Part shown: positions 32,410 through 43,439 of the stretch, in pieces
Position numbering within the stretch: position 1 is the stretch's first letter
Layout of the letters: the number at the start of each line of letters is the position of its first letter
From: Calliphora vicina
Taxonomy: Eukaryota > Arthropoda > Insecta > Diptera > Calliphoridae
Length of the DNA: 64,000 bases
Assembly (NCBI RefSeq): GCF_958450345.1
Contig: NC_088780.1
Coordinates: 95,368,226 to 95,432,225 of the forward strand
Direction of reading: 5' to 3'
Made by a program: the position numbers and the translations under genes
The notes under the pieces: generated by a model
Seen by the model: the letters and a program-made list of their open reading frames with translations, nothing else
Databases searched by the model: none
Told to the model about the DNA's origin: nothing

Positions 32410-34648
32410 AGTTATTGAGTTGTTAATTTTCTAAAAAACATCACTCTTCTATTATTCATTTAAAACACAGGTTTCCTTATAGTTGGTCACATTAATGTTC
32501 TACCCAAGAGTATTTTGCTACATAAACGAAACTTTTAAAGTTAAGAAAACAAATAAATATTTTTACCTAGAAATTTATATATAAAACAACTTCAAAATAG
32601 ATCACTAAATCATTTGTAGTCTAGTTTTAAACGCAACTAATGTGTTCCAATGACCGATGTCTATTTCTGAAACAATTTTATTAGTCTTCTTGTACTTGTT
32701 GTTTGTTGTAGACTTTTTAGTCTTATTGTTGTTGTTGTTGTATACTCAGAAACACACCAGCAACAATGTAGCTTGGTCTTCATTTTTAAGTTGCAAAAAA
32801 TGTAGATCGAGATTTTTTTAAAAAATATCAAAACAACAACAAATAAAACACTTAAAATCATTAACCCAACGTAAACAACATATTTTTTTTGCTCCAAAAA
32901 ACAACAACTACAACCAAATATCCAAGAAAAATCTAATCGAACTATGTAGCTCGAGGTGTTTCAGTAGATCTTTTTGTACTTGCTGAAGAGGAAAAAGAAA
33001 AGACGAAAATCTTTGTGTGATTGCAAAGCAATGTTTATTACAAATTATTTAACGATCCTCTAGTAAATGAAGAATTTACGATCAATCGTAAAACTCAATT
33101 GCCATGCAAAAACTACTGAGGCATTTGAGGAAAACAAATGGTCGGTCACCACGTCTCAAACGTCTGTCAACTGAACGTGTAATGGCCAAATGCTTTGAGG
33201 AAAACAACATATATAAACAAAGACATTAGACATAAACAGACTTGGTTTATTGGGGGAAAATTTTACCTTGATCATTTGGTATTGCTTTAAAGTGTAAATA
33301 AACACAGTAGATGTAATAATTATAGCGACACGACCAAACAATTTATTTGTTTCAAAATATCTCTACTCAATAAACATTAGAATAATTAAAAATGTAAGCT
33401 CATCATAGTTGCTAGATGATTTGGTTAAAAAATCGTCAAGTTTTGAGCAACCGTCCGAAATCGTCAATAAATAAAACAAATTTTCCATAAATAACAAACA
33501 TTTTGTGTTTTATTTTAATTAAATTATTTGATTTATTTAAGTAAATTTTGGACCTAAAATAACGCCATCACCAATTACGGCTAACGCCTAAAGAAAAGTC
33601 TCGTCCAGGAACAGCAAAATCGACCTATACCTTTGTATAAGAAGCCGGAATTCTCGAACTCAACTCCAAAGTTTTATGGTCTTCACCACTATTCCAAATT
33701 GAGGTTTGTTTGAAATATTATAGGTTATAAATTATAAAATATAAAATATACAGAGTCTTATCAATTTTTAGCTAATTTCAGAACTAATAAGGTACAATTA
33801 CTAAAAAGTATGTAACGTCAAAAAAAAAAAAAAAATAAAAAATATCAAACGGAAATTCAAGTCATACATCAGTTCATTAATAACACTGTCCAACAAATTG
33901 AGACTTTCTGATTGGAACAGAATATCGACCCTATAATTCTGAAAGGACATATTGAGTAGATAATTTTTGTAGAATAAACTTATAGTCCAGCTGGTCTGAA
34001 TTTTTTTTACAGTGCGCCAAAGTTTTAATTTTTTAATCGAAGGGAGCGTTATACTAACTGAAAAAATGTTGTAAGTTAATATCTGAGAGAATTCTTATTG
34101 TCAGAGTTATATTGTGGAATAATATGGGAATCATTTCTGTGGAAGATCTTAACCCTCTATCTCCTCTTTTTACGGGCCAATTTGACCCTTTTTTCGAGAA
34201 AATCAAAAAAGTCCTTTCAAAAAGGACATTTGAGGATTAAATGTTTGCCGGAAAATTGGGGATCACCATAGATACAAAAGTTGTAAATAATGCTCTTTAT
34301 GCTTAATTACCAAAATTACACGGCACCTCGGGTCTCAAAATTTTTTAAAAAATCGCCAAAAACCCAAGTATGATTCGAATAAGCTGAAATTTAAAATATA
34401 AATAGCTCTTAAGGAGATCTATAAAAAACATGCATACATGTGTACTTGATCTATTTTGGTTGAAGAGATATTTAGGTATATTTATTTGTTTTTTTTAATT
34501 CTGCTAATTTTTTTGGGTTTTTAGATATGGCGGGCCTATGCACACGTTTTTTTTTTTTGTCATAAAGTAAATTTTTTTTGTTTAAGTATTTTAAAATTTT
34601 GTTGATTTTTAATTTTTAAACACCCTAGTTAGAAAAAAATATTAAACT
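32410..34648. other. No gene seen; (TTG)n run and a lone TTAACCCTCT motif
   Basis: A (TTG)n-like microsatellite lies at about 32722-32741. At 34149 TTAACCCTCTATCTCC resembles the terminus of the 34653 element, with a possible partner ATTTGAGGATTAA near 34221, which is too weak to call. Otherwise unique-looking. Confidence 0.45.
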
Positions 34649-34652
34649 TTAA

Positions 34653-34881
34653 CCCTCTAACAGGCAAGGCTGCCTTTAGGCGGGGTATGTTAAATGTATG
34701 TATGCTTATTTCTCCCGTTATAACGGTAAATATGTGTAAAAAGACAAACAATTTACTTATTGTGAAAAATATGAACGTGCACTTTTCTTTTGTTTTTTTT
34801 GTATTCCAACGTATTTTTTTTTATTAAAAAAATAACCTGGTATATTTGTTTACCTCAAAATAAAATTGACCGGTTAGAGGG
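34653..34881. mobile_element. 229-bp TTAA-flanked MITE (piggyBac-like)
   Basis: TTAA then CCCTCTAACAGGCAAGG at the left; CCGGTTAGAGGG then TTAA at the right (TTAA at 34649-34652 and 34882-34885). Terminal repeat CCCTCTAAC-GG. TTAA duplication with CCCT ends is the piggyBac pattern. No coding sequence. Confidence 0.75.
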
Positions 34882-34885
34882 TTAA

Positions 34886-35712
34886 AATGTGGACCAATAC
34901 TCTTCTGTTTGCGCGCTGTTAAAGAAATCTTATTATGTACCACACGTTTTGAGTGAAATTGGCGGGGAAAAATTTTGCAACTTTGATTGTTTGTACTGGC
35001 GAAATTTTACACAATAGTGAAAAGGATTAATATGGAAAACGTTTGTCCTAGTATGTAAAACTATAGTTTACCAATGTCTGTGACGTTGTTATGTGTTTGG
35101 ACCGTGTTTTGTTTATATGTATTTTTAGAATGAGCTTAACAAGTGTAGTTGTGTTTCGTGGATCAGTACTTTTGCATGACAAAGCGTTGCAAAAAGTTGT
35201 AAGTGAGAAGTTATTACCCAAAATGTGCAGATTAATAAGAATCTAATCCTTTTTGTTTTCGATGTTGAGGAATCCAGTTTCAATGTACTTCGTTTTTATT
35301 CGTTTTAGAATAATTAACAGGCCATAAATTCGGAATTGACATGCAGTGCCTTGAAGCATTCAGAACCTTATAAATTTCAATTAGTTTAACGATGGCCAAC
35401 CATTAGCTGGATTGATTAATAAACCTAACCTTTTGGCTATTTTATATTCAAGTTCACATTAAAAGAAAAAATAAATTCATAATTGGAATAAATTGTTTAA
35501 TAAATAATTTTAACAAAACTGTAGTAAATTTCGCACATATTTTGGGTCTAGTAAGCTGGACCATTTTCAAAAAAGCATTTGTTTTAGATTTTCGAAAATA
35601 TTTGTTTTTTTTCCCAAAACACATAAATATCAGATATCAGTTGAAAGGGATTCCCCAGCCGCATACAACTCAATAATTTTTTGGAAATTCTTCGATTTTT
35701 TGGGAAAATTTA
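34886..35712. other. No gene seen
   Basis: Unique-looking DNA with no open frame of note. Confidence 0.5.
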
Positions 35713-35921
35713 CATGCAGAGAAAAAATATAGTTGTGCTTTTCAACATTGTTAAACGTTTTTTGACAATATTATAGTCACAGTAACTATTGTGGAAACGA
35801 TTCACATGATCGTATCAACCATATGTGACAACCATTTTTATGATGAATCAAAACTAGAAAACTTGTAACAATGTTGAAATTGTTACAGTAAACATGCACA
35901 ACTATATTTTTTCTCTGCGTG
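35713..35921. mobile_element. 209-bp MITE with CATGCAGAGAAAAAATATAG ends
   Basis: Left CATGCAGAGAAAAAATATAG then TTGTGC; right end inverse CACGCAGAGAAAAAATATAG then TTGTGC. TA lies outside both (35711-35712, 35922-35923). Sub-terminal ACATTGTT blocks also pair. TA target suggests Tc1/mariner mobilisation. The outermost CA..CAGAGAAAA resembles the M2 termini. Confidence 0.75.
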
Positions 35922-36049
35922 TAGTTGAAATGTACTTCGACTGGTCGCCTTCTCATTATAAATAGTTTTGCATAGATTGAGAATACCACTGCCTGACTCA
36001 TACTTCATCACTGTAATGTAGTTTATTTTTCAGCCGAGATATGACTCGG

Positions 36050-36945
36050 TAGTGTGGCTCTTAATAAACAAAAGTTGGATTTTTGCCAGTCTCACCGTCC
36101 AGTTTAGTAAACATTGGCAAAAAATCATCCTGAAAAATTTGTTGGTAAATCGGTTGGGGTTAAGACGTGCCGCAAGCCCTCTGAAGTTTTGAGATGCATT
36201 TACAAGGGGAAAAATTCTATTTTTTCAGTTTTTGTAAAAATTTTGTCATTAAAAAAATACTTTGGCAATTTAATTTTAAATAATAGAAACGTGTACGTAA
36301 TTGTCATTCCAATGAGATCAAAAAACAGAAATTGGTTAAAAAATTTGAAAGTTATTAAAAATTCCCCAGGCCATTAACGTATCTCACTCTACTAGCACAA
36401 GAAATGTAGGAACAAAATTAACATATTTTGAGAAATTTTTACTTAAAATATATCCATATTTATTTGTACCTATTCGCTGGTATGACCAAAAAAATAATTT
36501 TTTTTAAGTGCAGTTTCAAAACTCCATTTTCAAATTTTTAAAAATTTTGTTTAACAAATTTCAGAATTTTTTGATCATCTCATTGGGATTTATGGAGAGT
36601 ACAATAGGAAATAAAAATATGAAAAAAATATGAAAATATCTCTTATAGTTTTTAAGTACCTGCGATTTAAATTAAGCAATTTTCGAGAAAACCAAATTAT
36701 TTGGTACTATTTTGGCGAATGAGCTCAATTTCCTTACTGTTATGAATTTTAAGTAGAAAATATTCAGAATATTATAGTCCAGATAATTCTAAATATACTC
36801 TGAAAGTTTAACTATAATTGGCAAACGTTAAACCTTAAATCGTGAAGGTCAAAGGTCAAATTTTTAAAAATTTTTTGTATTTCTAATATCGAAATATCGA
36901 AATGTTATATATTTTTTTGAGCCGATTTTAATGCAACTTAAGAAA
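36050..36945 (+). mobile_element. Single FB1 left arm
   Basis: Starts TAGTGTGGCTCTTAATAAAC and follows the FB1 left arm through GGTTAAGACGTGCCGCAAGC, GAAGTTTTGAGATGCATTTA and TCATCTCATTGGGATTTAT to AAACCTTAAATCGTGAAGGT and GAGCCGATTTTAATGC. No right arm follows. The 87-codon ORF inside is a repeat shadow. Confidence 0.75.
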
Positions 36946-36949
36946 AATA

Positions 36950-38085
36950 TATCTAAATCAAAAAAACTAAGAGAATAATAAGATCTTGAAATTGGCTAAT
37001 ATTAACAAAAATATTATCAAAATTCGGGAGTTTTTATTATTAGCAAAACAATGAAGAATTCAAGTGATCTTGTATTCGGCTACGAGTGCAAAACTACTAA
37101 TGTAAGACAAATTAGTAATTCTTCTTGCATTTAAATGAAACGCAATCTTGTCGTTACAAGGCTTTGGTCCTTAAATATCTAAATATAATTCTATTTTTTA
37201 ATAGCACTTATCAATGCAGTCTCGTTGCACAAATCATTAAGCATTTAAAATACAAGCATACATTTCATATTGACGTTAAAACGTCACTGCTTTGCAGCCA
37301 AAATCAAATTCTTCTACACATTTTTAATTAAATTTTATTAAATTATTTTGTTTTTTCTGCATACAATAATAAACTTGTTGTTGTAGTTTCATTTCAAAAC
37401 TCATAATTTTTCTAACATTTGCACTTTTGATTTTGTTCAAAATTTCTATTATATTTTCATAGCAAATCCAAAGAAAAAGATGTGTGATTTTTGTTTTGTT
37501 CATTCATTTCGTTGGATTTAAGCCAATTTATTAATTAATATTTTCTATGTACGTACATTCAGTAAAGACGTGTGTGTATTTTACGTTGTTGTAGCTGTTT
37601 TTCTTAGAATTATTAACCATATTTTATTACACATAATTGATATTAGTTTTTAAGTGGGTAAAACGTTTAATTGTTGCGTGCTTTATAGCCTGCAGCCACC
37701 ACCAGCATCCACTAAAGAGATCTTGTTTTTTTTTGTTTGTAGCTGCTTTGGTTTTTGTAGGATTTGGAACGAATTGGTTTTGCGGGCACCTGCTTTTTGT
37801 GGTTAATGGGGTAGTAAAATTTACAATGTTGCTGCTGGCTAATAAAAATTTTGATGGAAATATACAGACATAGATACATATGTTTATACATATAAATTGT
37901 TCTAGAAACATAATGAAAATCATATAAATTTGTTTTTATTAATACATTATGTATTTTGCATAAAGATTTGTGAAAAATTTCCTTGGTAATTGGTTTTGGA
38001 ATTTCATATAAATTCTTTTCTCTGTTCAAGGAAAAAAAAATACATGACGATGAAGTAATTCAGCAGAGGTTCCACAGATGATTTA
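36950..38085. other. No gene seen
   Basis: AT-rich with GTTGTT-type runs near 37590 and 37735. Overlapping ORFs on both strands at 37627-38029 show no similarity. Confidence 0.5.
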
Positions 38086-38089
38086 GGTG

Positions 38090-38420
38090 AATCGCTATAG
38101 AGAAATGGACATTTTTATCAAAAGAAAGCTTAGGTCTTTTCCTTGAAGAGATTTTTTTTCGAACTATTTGGGACACATTCTGCTAACAACAATAGGTAAT
38201 AAGTTACATGGATGAGAAAAAACACATGTTTGGCCAAAATGTGAAATTTTTACCCTCTCTAACTCAGAGAGTTCTAGACCGATCTTATTGAAACAATGTG
38301 TCTGAATTACTATCCAATAAGACTAACCTTGGTGCAGATCATCCCTATCGGGAGATATCTATTTCAACGTTAACATCCATATGTTTCAACACATAAGTTT
38401 ACATGGTTGATAACCATTTT
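38090..38420. repeat. Dispersed repeat, second copy of the 23190 type
   Basis: CAAAAGAAAGCTTAGGTC, CTATTTGGGACACATTCTGC, TGTTTGGCCAAAATGTGAAA and TTTTTACCCTCTCTAACTCA match 23190-23420 and partly 63180-63560. Confidence 0.5.
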
Positions 38421-39054
38421 CTGAAAATTTGTCTGACAACACACGATGGGGCCAATGCCCAGTTTTTGAGACAATAAATCACAGGAAACAGCTAGACCTT
38501 TCAAATTCCGTGCATATAATAATAATGAGTTTTTAAGGCTTCGGGCAGTGCCACGCCCATTTTCAGTAGGTGGATTAAAGTGCTACGGCGGTTGAAGATC
38601 TCTGGGAAATAATAAGTATCTGACTTTCAATTAGGTCACATAAATGCTCACCAAAGACTTAAGTAATCATTTCAAGTCAATCCGCCTACTGCCACGCCCA
38701 CCTCTAGTGATATGGAAATATATGCATGGCGATAGGTTGATCTTGATATTAAGCGATAATTGAGAAGATGAATATAAACAATTTTATTTTAAAATGTATG
38801 TATATGGGGGCTATCACTAGTTATTGCCCAAAAATTAGGTGACATGTTTTCTATGTATATGAAACTTATTTGTGTTGAATTTTATTTGAATACCAACATA
38901 TGTATGAAATCTATACTCGTTAAAATGATTTTTGGAAGTGGTCCTTATATGGGGCCAAGACTAATTATGGACCGATCGTTATAAAATTTGGTGACAAGAA
39001 TTTTGTATATATACAGTGGTTGACAAAACAATGGAAACTTTTCCAAATATTTCT

Positions 39055-39640
39055 TTAGTGGCCTAAAATCTGAAATAATTTTTTAAAAAATGTTAACATT
39101 TTTGTTGGGTATCCCTTATTTTTTATAACTGCTACACATCGACGATGCGTTGAACCAATTAAAGAGTCAATGGTCTCCTTTGAAATATTTTGCCATTCCC
39201 TTATAACCGTCTCCGATAAATCATCCTTCCTGGTGTAATTTTGCGTCCTTATTTTACGATCTACAATTTCCCATAGATTTTCTATGGGATTGAGTACTGG
39301 CGATTGTGCAGGCCACTTCAAAACACGTACCTCGTTGGATTGTAACCACTCGGTTACAACCCTAGGACGATAGCAATCAAGACCAGCCTTATTTGCCCTG
39401 CGACTAATTGTTCGGGTACTTATTTCTAATTTTATGGAATTTCTTGGACTCTCTCGCTATTAAATTATCTTGTCTAGTAGTAGTCTTACGAGGTCTTCCA
39501 CCTAAATGTTGAGTTTTTACAGAACCGGTCTCACGAAATTTCATTATAATTTTTGAAACTGCTGATTTATTTATTGAAAATTTGTCACAGATACTTTTTT
39601 GTTTTAAACCAGTCTTCACAAATCTTAACTTTAGCCATTT
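39055..39640 (-). pseudogene. Tc1-like transposase, internally deleted
   Basis: From MAKVKI at about 39640 (minus), a frameshift leads into a 71-codon open stretch with KQKSICDKFSINKSAVSKII, a helix-turn-helix, and HLGGRPRKTT, the GRPR AT-hook-like linker. RTISRRANKAG follows. At YRPR|VVTEWL the sequence jumps to the C-terminal end, VTEWLQSNEVRVLKWPAQSP, then VLNPIENLWEIVDRK with the last catalytic Glu in NPIEN. The two catalytic Asp segments are gone, so it cannot act as a transposase. The ORF lies inside the TIRs at the expected place. Confidence 0.85.
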
Positions 39641-39687
39641 TTGTTAACTTTGAAAAAAAGCAATTATGCGAAAAACTTAGAAAAAGA

Positions 39688-40460
39688 GGTACCTTGAAAT
39701 AGCTCCCAAATGAAATAACTCCCAATGAAATAACTTTCAATGCAGTAATTCCCATCAAAAATGAAATAATTCCCAAACTTGAAAAATGAAATAACTACCA
39801 AAGGGTAAAATGAAATTACTCCCAATAATCGGCGATTTCATAATTTTAAAAATATTAGTCCCAAGAAAGCGAAATAACTCCCAATGAAATAAATCCCAAT
39901 AGAAATTAAATAATTCCCAACCCGAAGCAATTTATTTATGTAATCTAAAAAAGGGAACTACAAACGTGAAATTATTCTTCGCTTACCAAACATTTTTTGC
40001 ATTGCGGGCCTATAGCGTAGCGCAAAGTTTTACTCCTCTGGGATGTGTCAAAAACTGGGTTTACTCAAAAAAATTTGTTTTGCATTGCTAAGGTATTCTC
40101 CTTCGGGGTGTATCAAAATGTTTTCTGAGCGAAGCCAGTTTTTTATACACCCCAGAGGAGAAAACCTTTGCGACCGGCCGGCATTGCAAAAAAGCTTTTC
40201 TGAGTGAAGCCTGTTTTTGCAAATGAAAATGAAATAACTCCTAATTCCCAAAATAAAATGAAATAAAACCCAACAAAAATTTCATTGGGAGTTATTGCAT
40301 TATGAAATAAATCCAAACAAAAAAAAATTATGAAATAACTCCATATGCGTTAGGAGTTGTTTCATAATGAAATAAGTCCTAAGTTGTATGAAAAAGTTGT
40401 TGGGTGTTATTTAATTTTTTCGTGGGGAGTTATTTCATTTGGGAGTTATTTCACGGTACC
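39688..40460. mobile_element. 773-bp element built from TGAAATAACTCCCAA iterons
   Basis: Bounded by GGTACC on each side. Both ends read inward GGTACC-x-TGAAATA-CTCCCAAA. About twenty degenerate copies of TGAAATAACTCCCAA occur, mostly direct in the left half and inverted toward the right end, giving an imperfect foldback. The centre (about 40000-40215) holds inverted copies of the CTCCTCTGGRGTGTATC repeat. GGTACC is palindromic, so TSD and TIR cannot be told apart here. No coding. I do not recognise the family. Confidence 0.75.
40000..40215. repeat. Inverted copies of the CTCCTCTGGRGTGTATC repeat
   Basis: ACTCCTCTGGGATGTGTCAA, TCTCCTTCGGGGTGTATC and the inverse GATACACCCCAGAGGAGAAA-like word (ATACACCCCAGAGGAGAAAA), each with GAGCGAAGCC or GAGTGAAGCC. 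Related to 4020-4200 and 47605-47725. Confidence 0.55.
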
Positions 40461-41285
40461 GAAAAAAAAATTGTGAAAAATTACCAGAATTTAAAAACAA
40501 AATAACTGTAAACATCTTTCTTTTAAATATTATTTTCGTTTTACACTTCTTTCTTGCAGAAGTTTAAAAGTTTGTCAGTAGCAAAATAGTGAATATTTTT
40601 TATTTTGTTCCCTTTTTTCAGAATATAATTATGCTGTTTGTTTTTCAGTTAATTTATATAAATAAAACTATACAAGTAAAATACTAAAAAAAAAAATTTA
40701 TTTTAAAAAAATATTTTAAATTTTGTGCTACATATGGAATATTTGGAAAAGTATCCATTGTTTTGTCAACCACTGTATAACTTACTTGTATTGAATTTAA
40801 ATGGAATACCCAAATTTTTAAGAGATATATGCTGGTTAAAGTGATTTTAGTAAGTGGGCCTTATATGGGAGCTATGTTTAAATAAGGACCGATCGTTACA
40901 AAATTTGGTGGGCTTATATAAAACTTATTTGTGCTGAATTTGGTTTGGATATCTATATAACTAAGATTTTTATCAGAGTTTAACTATTTTCAGATAGGGC
41001 AATCGTATGGGACTAGAAGAAATAATGGACTGATTCTAACCAAATTCAATAGGCTTTGTTTCTGGAACAAGGAAATGCTTGTACAATATTTTGTCGATTT
41101 ATCTTTCAAATTGCAACCTGTAGTTTGATTACAAGGTTTACATTGACAGAAGGACAGACGGACGGACGGACATCGCTTAATCGACTCACAAAGTGATCCT
41201 GAGCAGATTGGTAAACTATAAGGTTATAAAAATCAGCACTAACCCAATATACCCTCCCCGTTATGGAGGTGTAGGTTATAAATAT

Positions 41286-41512
41286 CCAAATTTATAAGTT
41301 AAACGCTATCTGGAAATATTTTTTTATGAACAGCAGATCGTTTTTCTAAAAAAATTATAGTATACAATATTACCTCTTCCCTCATATAAATTGTTTCACA
41401 GATACGCTCGGATAAACAAAGTTCTATTCCAAAGAATATATTGACGACAACAAAAACTTCACAAAAAAAAAACAACGCATGTTGGCACAAAAAATTATTT
41501 AAAACATCTAAC
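41286..41512. other. Short unique-looking spacer
   Basis: No similarity seen. Confidence 0.4.
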
Positions 41513-41700
41513 CATAGAAAACATAGAGCGGAAACTAGAAAAAAACACAAACAAAAAAATTACTCAAAATTATCACACATACGAGTGTTGTTTTTGTTTT
41601 CACATAGTTTTTTCTACTAATACATTCTCACCACTTAGGTTTTTGACAACTGAGTTAGGTCTTTGACAGCAAAGTTTCCGCTCTATGTCTATTCTATATG
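41513..41700 (+). mobile_element. M1 MITE, copy 1 (188 bp)
   Basis: Ends CATAGAAAACATAGAGCGGAAACT-like and the inverse GTTTCCGCTCTATGT...CTATATG. Flanks CATCTAAC (41505-41512) and CATCAAAC (41701-41708) match in 7 of 8 bases. Interior: AATTACTCAAAATTAT, CGAGTGTTGTTTTTGTTTTC, CACCACTTAGGTTTTTGACA. Same length as copy 2. Confidence 0.85.
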
Positions 41701-41818
41701 CATCAAACTTTTAATAACATTTTAATTTACATACATTTACAAGTGTTTTCCATTTTACAAAATTTTTATAATCCTAAAAGTTTTTGTTTGTCGCCTAAAA
41801 TTCCTTTGTTGTTTTATT

Positions 41819-41893
41819 ATGCTCGAATGGCCTCGCCAGTCCCCAGATTTAAACCCTTTCGTGCACCTTTGGTCAGTTTTGAAACGGAATTGT
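41819..41893 (+). pseudogene. Tc1-like transposase C-terminal scrap
   Basis: Reads MLEWPRQSPDLNPFVHLWSV then LKRNCL and a stop. W-P-x-Q-S-P-D-L-N-P is the signature just before the last catalytic Glu, which is Val here (NPFV for NPIE). Only 24 codons survive, between an M1 MITE and a T fragment. Confidence 0.75.
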
Positions 41894-41894
41894 T

Positions 41895-42208
41895 TATAGA
41901 CATATATCCTAAATTTTGTGTGGGTATCTATATAATTAAGATATTTATGAGATATTAACTATATACAGATAGGGCAGTTGTAAGGGGGCTAAGATAAATA
42001 ATGGATATAAATTATTAAGCTTCGTCGTTGGTAAAAATAAAATAAGCGTGTGTCAAATTTTGTCGAATTATATTTGAAATTGAGACCTGAAGTTTGATTA
42101 AAGAAAGTGATATTGAGCAGATTGATATACTTAAAGGTTGGGGCTGACGTTGCAAACATCAGCACTAAGCCAATATTACCTCCCCATTATGGTGGTGTAG
42201 GGAATAAC
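41895..42208 (-). mobile_element. T element 5' fragment
   Basis: GGGTATCTATATAATTAAGA, ACAGATAGGGCAGTTGTA and ACCTCCCCATTATGGTGGTG followed by TAGGG mark the 5' part of a reversed T element. The rest is missing or diverged. Confidence 0.65.
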
Positions 42209-42209
42209 A

Positions 42210-43430
42210 TTGAATTTTTATACAATAATTTTCAAATAAATAAATTGTAATGAAATAGCTGAATTGTTTGTTGCACTACCAACATTTTATTTCCACAAAT
42301 CCCTTAAATATACATATTTACAACTTTCTTTGATTTGCGAGTCACATCTGTTTTACATGGCAATAACTTTTCCTAATGTATTTACAAACATCTCTTACAA
42401 GCATTACCTTTCAATAAATGGTCAATAAATATGAAAATTTAATAAACTCCACAAACAGGAAATAGGAAACAATATACTCACATGCGGCACAGATACTTAC
42501 ATGAAAGCATTCCAACACAAACACACACGTGAACTAAATAAAAAAGCCATAGATTTTCCGTTATTAATTTAAAATTCAAACCCATAACGATTGTGTGGAA
42601 TAACAAACTCTCTAAGGTGCTGAATGTGAATTCGCCAAGAAACCAAAGGAGGAAAAACACATTTGAGGCAAAAGCAACTTCTCAAGTAACCTGTAAAAAA
42701 TAATAATATTAATATACATACTTACCATAGGGCTGAATGTTCTTTTTTTAACGAGTTCCCAGGAGTAACATATAAATAAAAATGTTGGTATAAAAAAACT
42801 GAATATGCTTGTTTTTCCTTTTTAGAGGTTTTCTTACGTGATATTCATATGAGAATTCTGCTCATCATCATTCTAGCAATGATGAGACATATGGTTTTCT
42901 TTAATATTTTTAAGGCTCTACACAAGAATCACCATTTGCTACTGATAAGCTTGTGATAATAAAGTTTGATTTTTATGTTCTTAAAGGGAAATCAAAATAA
43001 TTCATTGTATTTATTTAAGTTTTTACTTAATATTTTTTATGAATTCTTTTTTTTAAAAATTCATTTCTAATTTTTAGTATTTTTTGTTTTTTAAAAAAAA
43101 AACAATTTGAAGTGTTTGTTAACTAACAAAATTGTTTCACGAAATTTGAAAAACACAAATTGTTACTCTATTCATTGAAGTGTGAACTCTTCAAATCTGA
43201 AGAGTCCTTTGAGTGCAATTTTTGTTAAAAATGCACGAAAAATTGCATTCTTCAAAAAAAAATATGCAATACTTGTAAAGTGCACACATACGAGAACTCA
43301 TGCAAATTTCCATCAACATCAAGTAGAGAAACATCAATTTTAACTGGCTACAAAAATTTAATTTTTTCTGTTTTTCTGTATGTGGTACTACGAGGTGTTA
43401 GATGTTAGTTCAAGTAAATGTAATGCTTTG
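42210..43430. other. No gene seen
   Basis: AT-rich, no similarity. From about 43100 on, words such as AACAAAATTGTTTCACGAAA foreshadow the minisatellite unit. Confidence 0.45.
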
Positions 43431-43439
43431 TTACAATTG

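Larger units (their letters stand above)
39014..40775 (-). mobile_element. Tc1-like element, deletion derivative, TA target
   Basis: Terminal repeats CAGTGGTTGACAAAACAATG then GAAACTTTTCC and its inverse, with one or two mismatches, and TA on both sides (39012-39013, 40776-40777). It contains a transposase pseudogene with its catalytic middle deleted. It is further split by the iteron element 39688-40460; without that it would be about 1 kb. Confidence 0.85.
38790..41285 (-). mobile_element. T element, long type, carrying nested insertions
   Basis: Left of the insertion: TATGGGGGCTATCACTAGTT and GTGGTCCTTATATGGGGCC. Right of it: ATATATGCTGGTTAAAGTGA, GTGGGCCTTATATGGGAGC, AAATTGCAACCTGTAG, (GACG)n and TATACCCTCCCCGTTATGGA, the 5' end near 41285. 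A Tc1 derivative interrupts it at 39014-40775 in TTTTGTATATA|AACTTA. Confidence 0.75.

Noticed and set aside
32661..32897. 78-codon minus-strand ORF
   Set aside because: It spans a (TTG)n run and has no similarity.
33100..33215. TTTGAGGAAAACAA repeated twice as a possible element end
   Set aside because: Only two short direct matches, with no inverse partner or flank evidence.
34149..34226. Another TTAA-flanked element (TTAACCCTCTATCTCC ... GAGGATTAA)
   Set aside because: The two ends agree only in part, so the call would rest on TTAA alone.
36114..36377. 87-codon ORF, and similar ones at 45975 and 63619
   Set aside because: They lie in FB1 arms and recur as repeat shadows without protein similarity.
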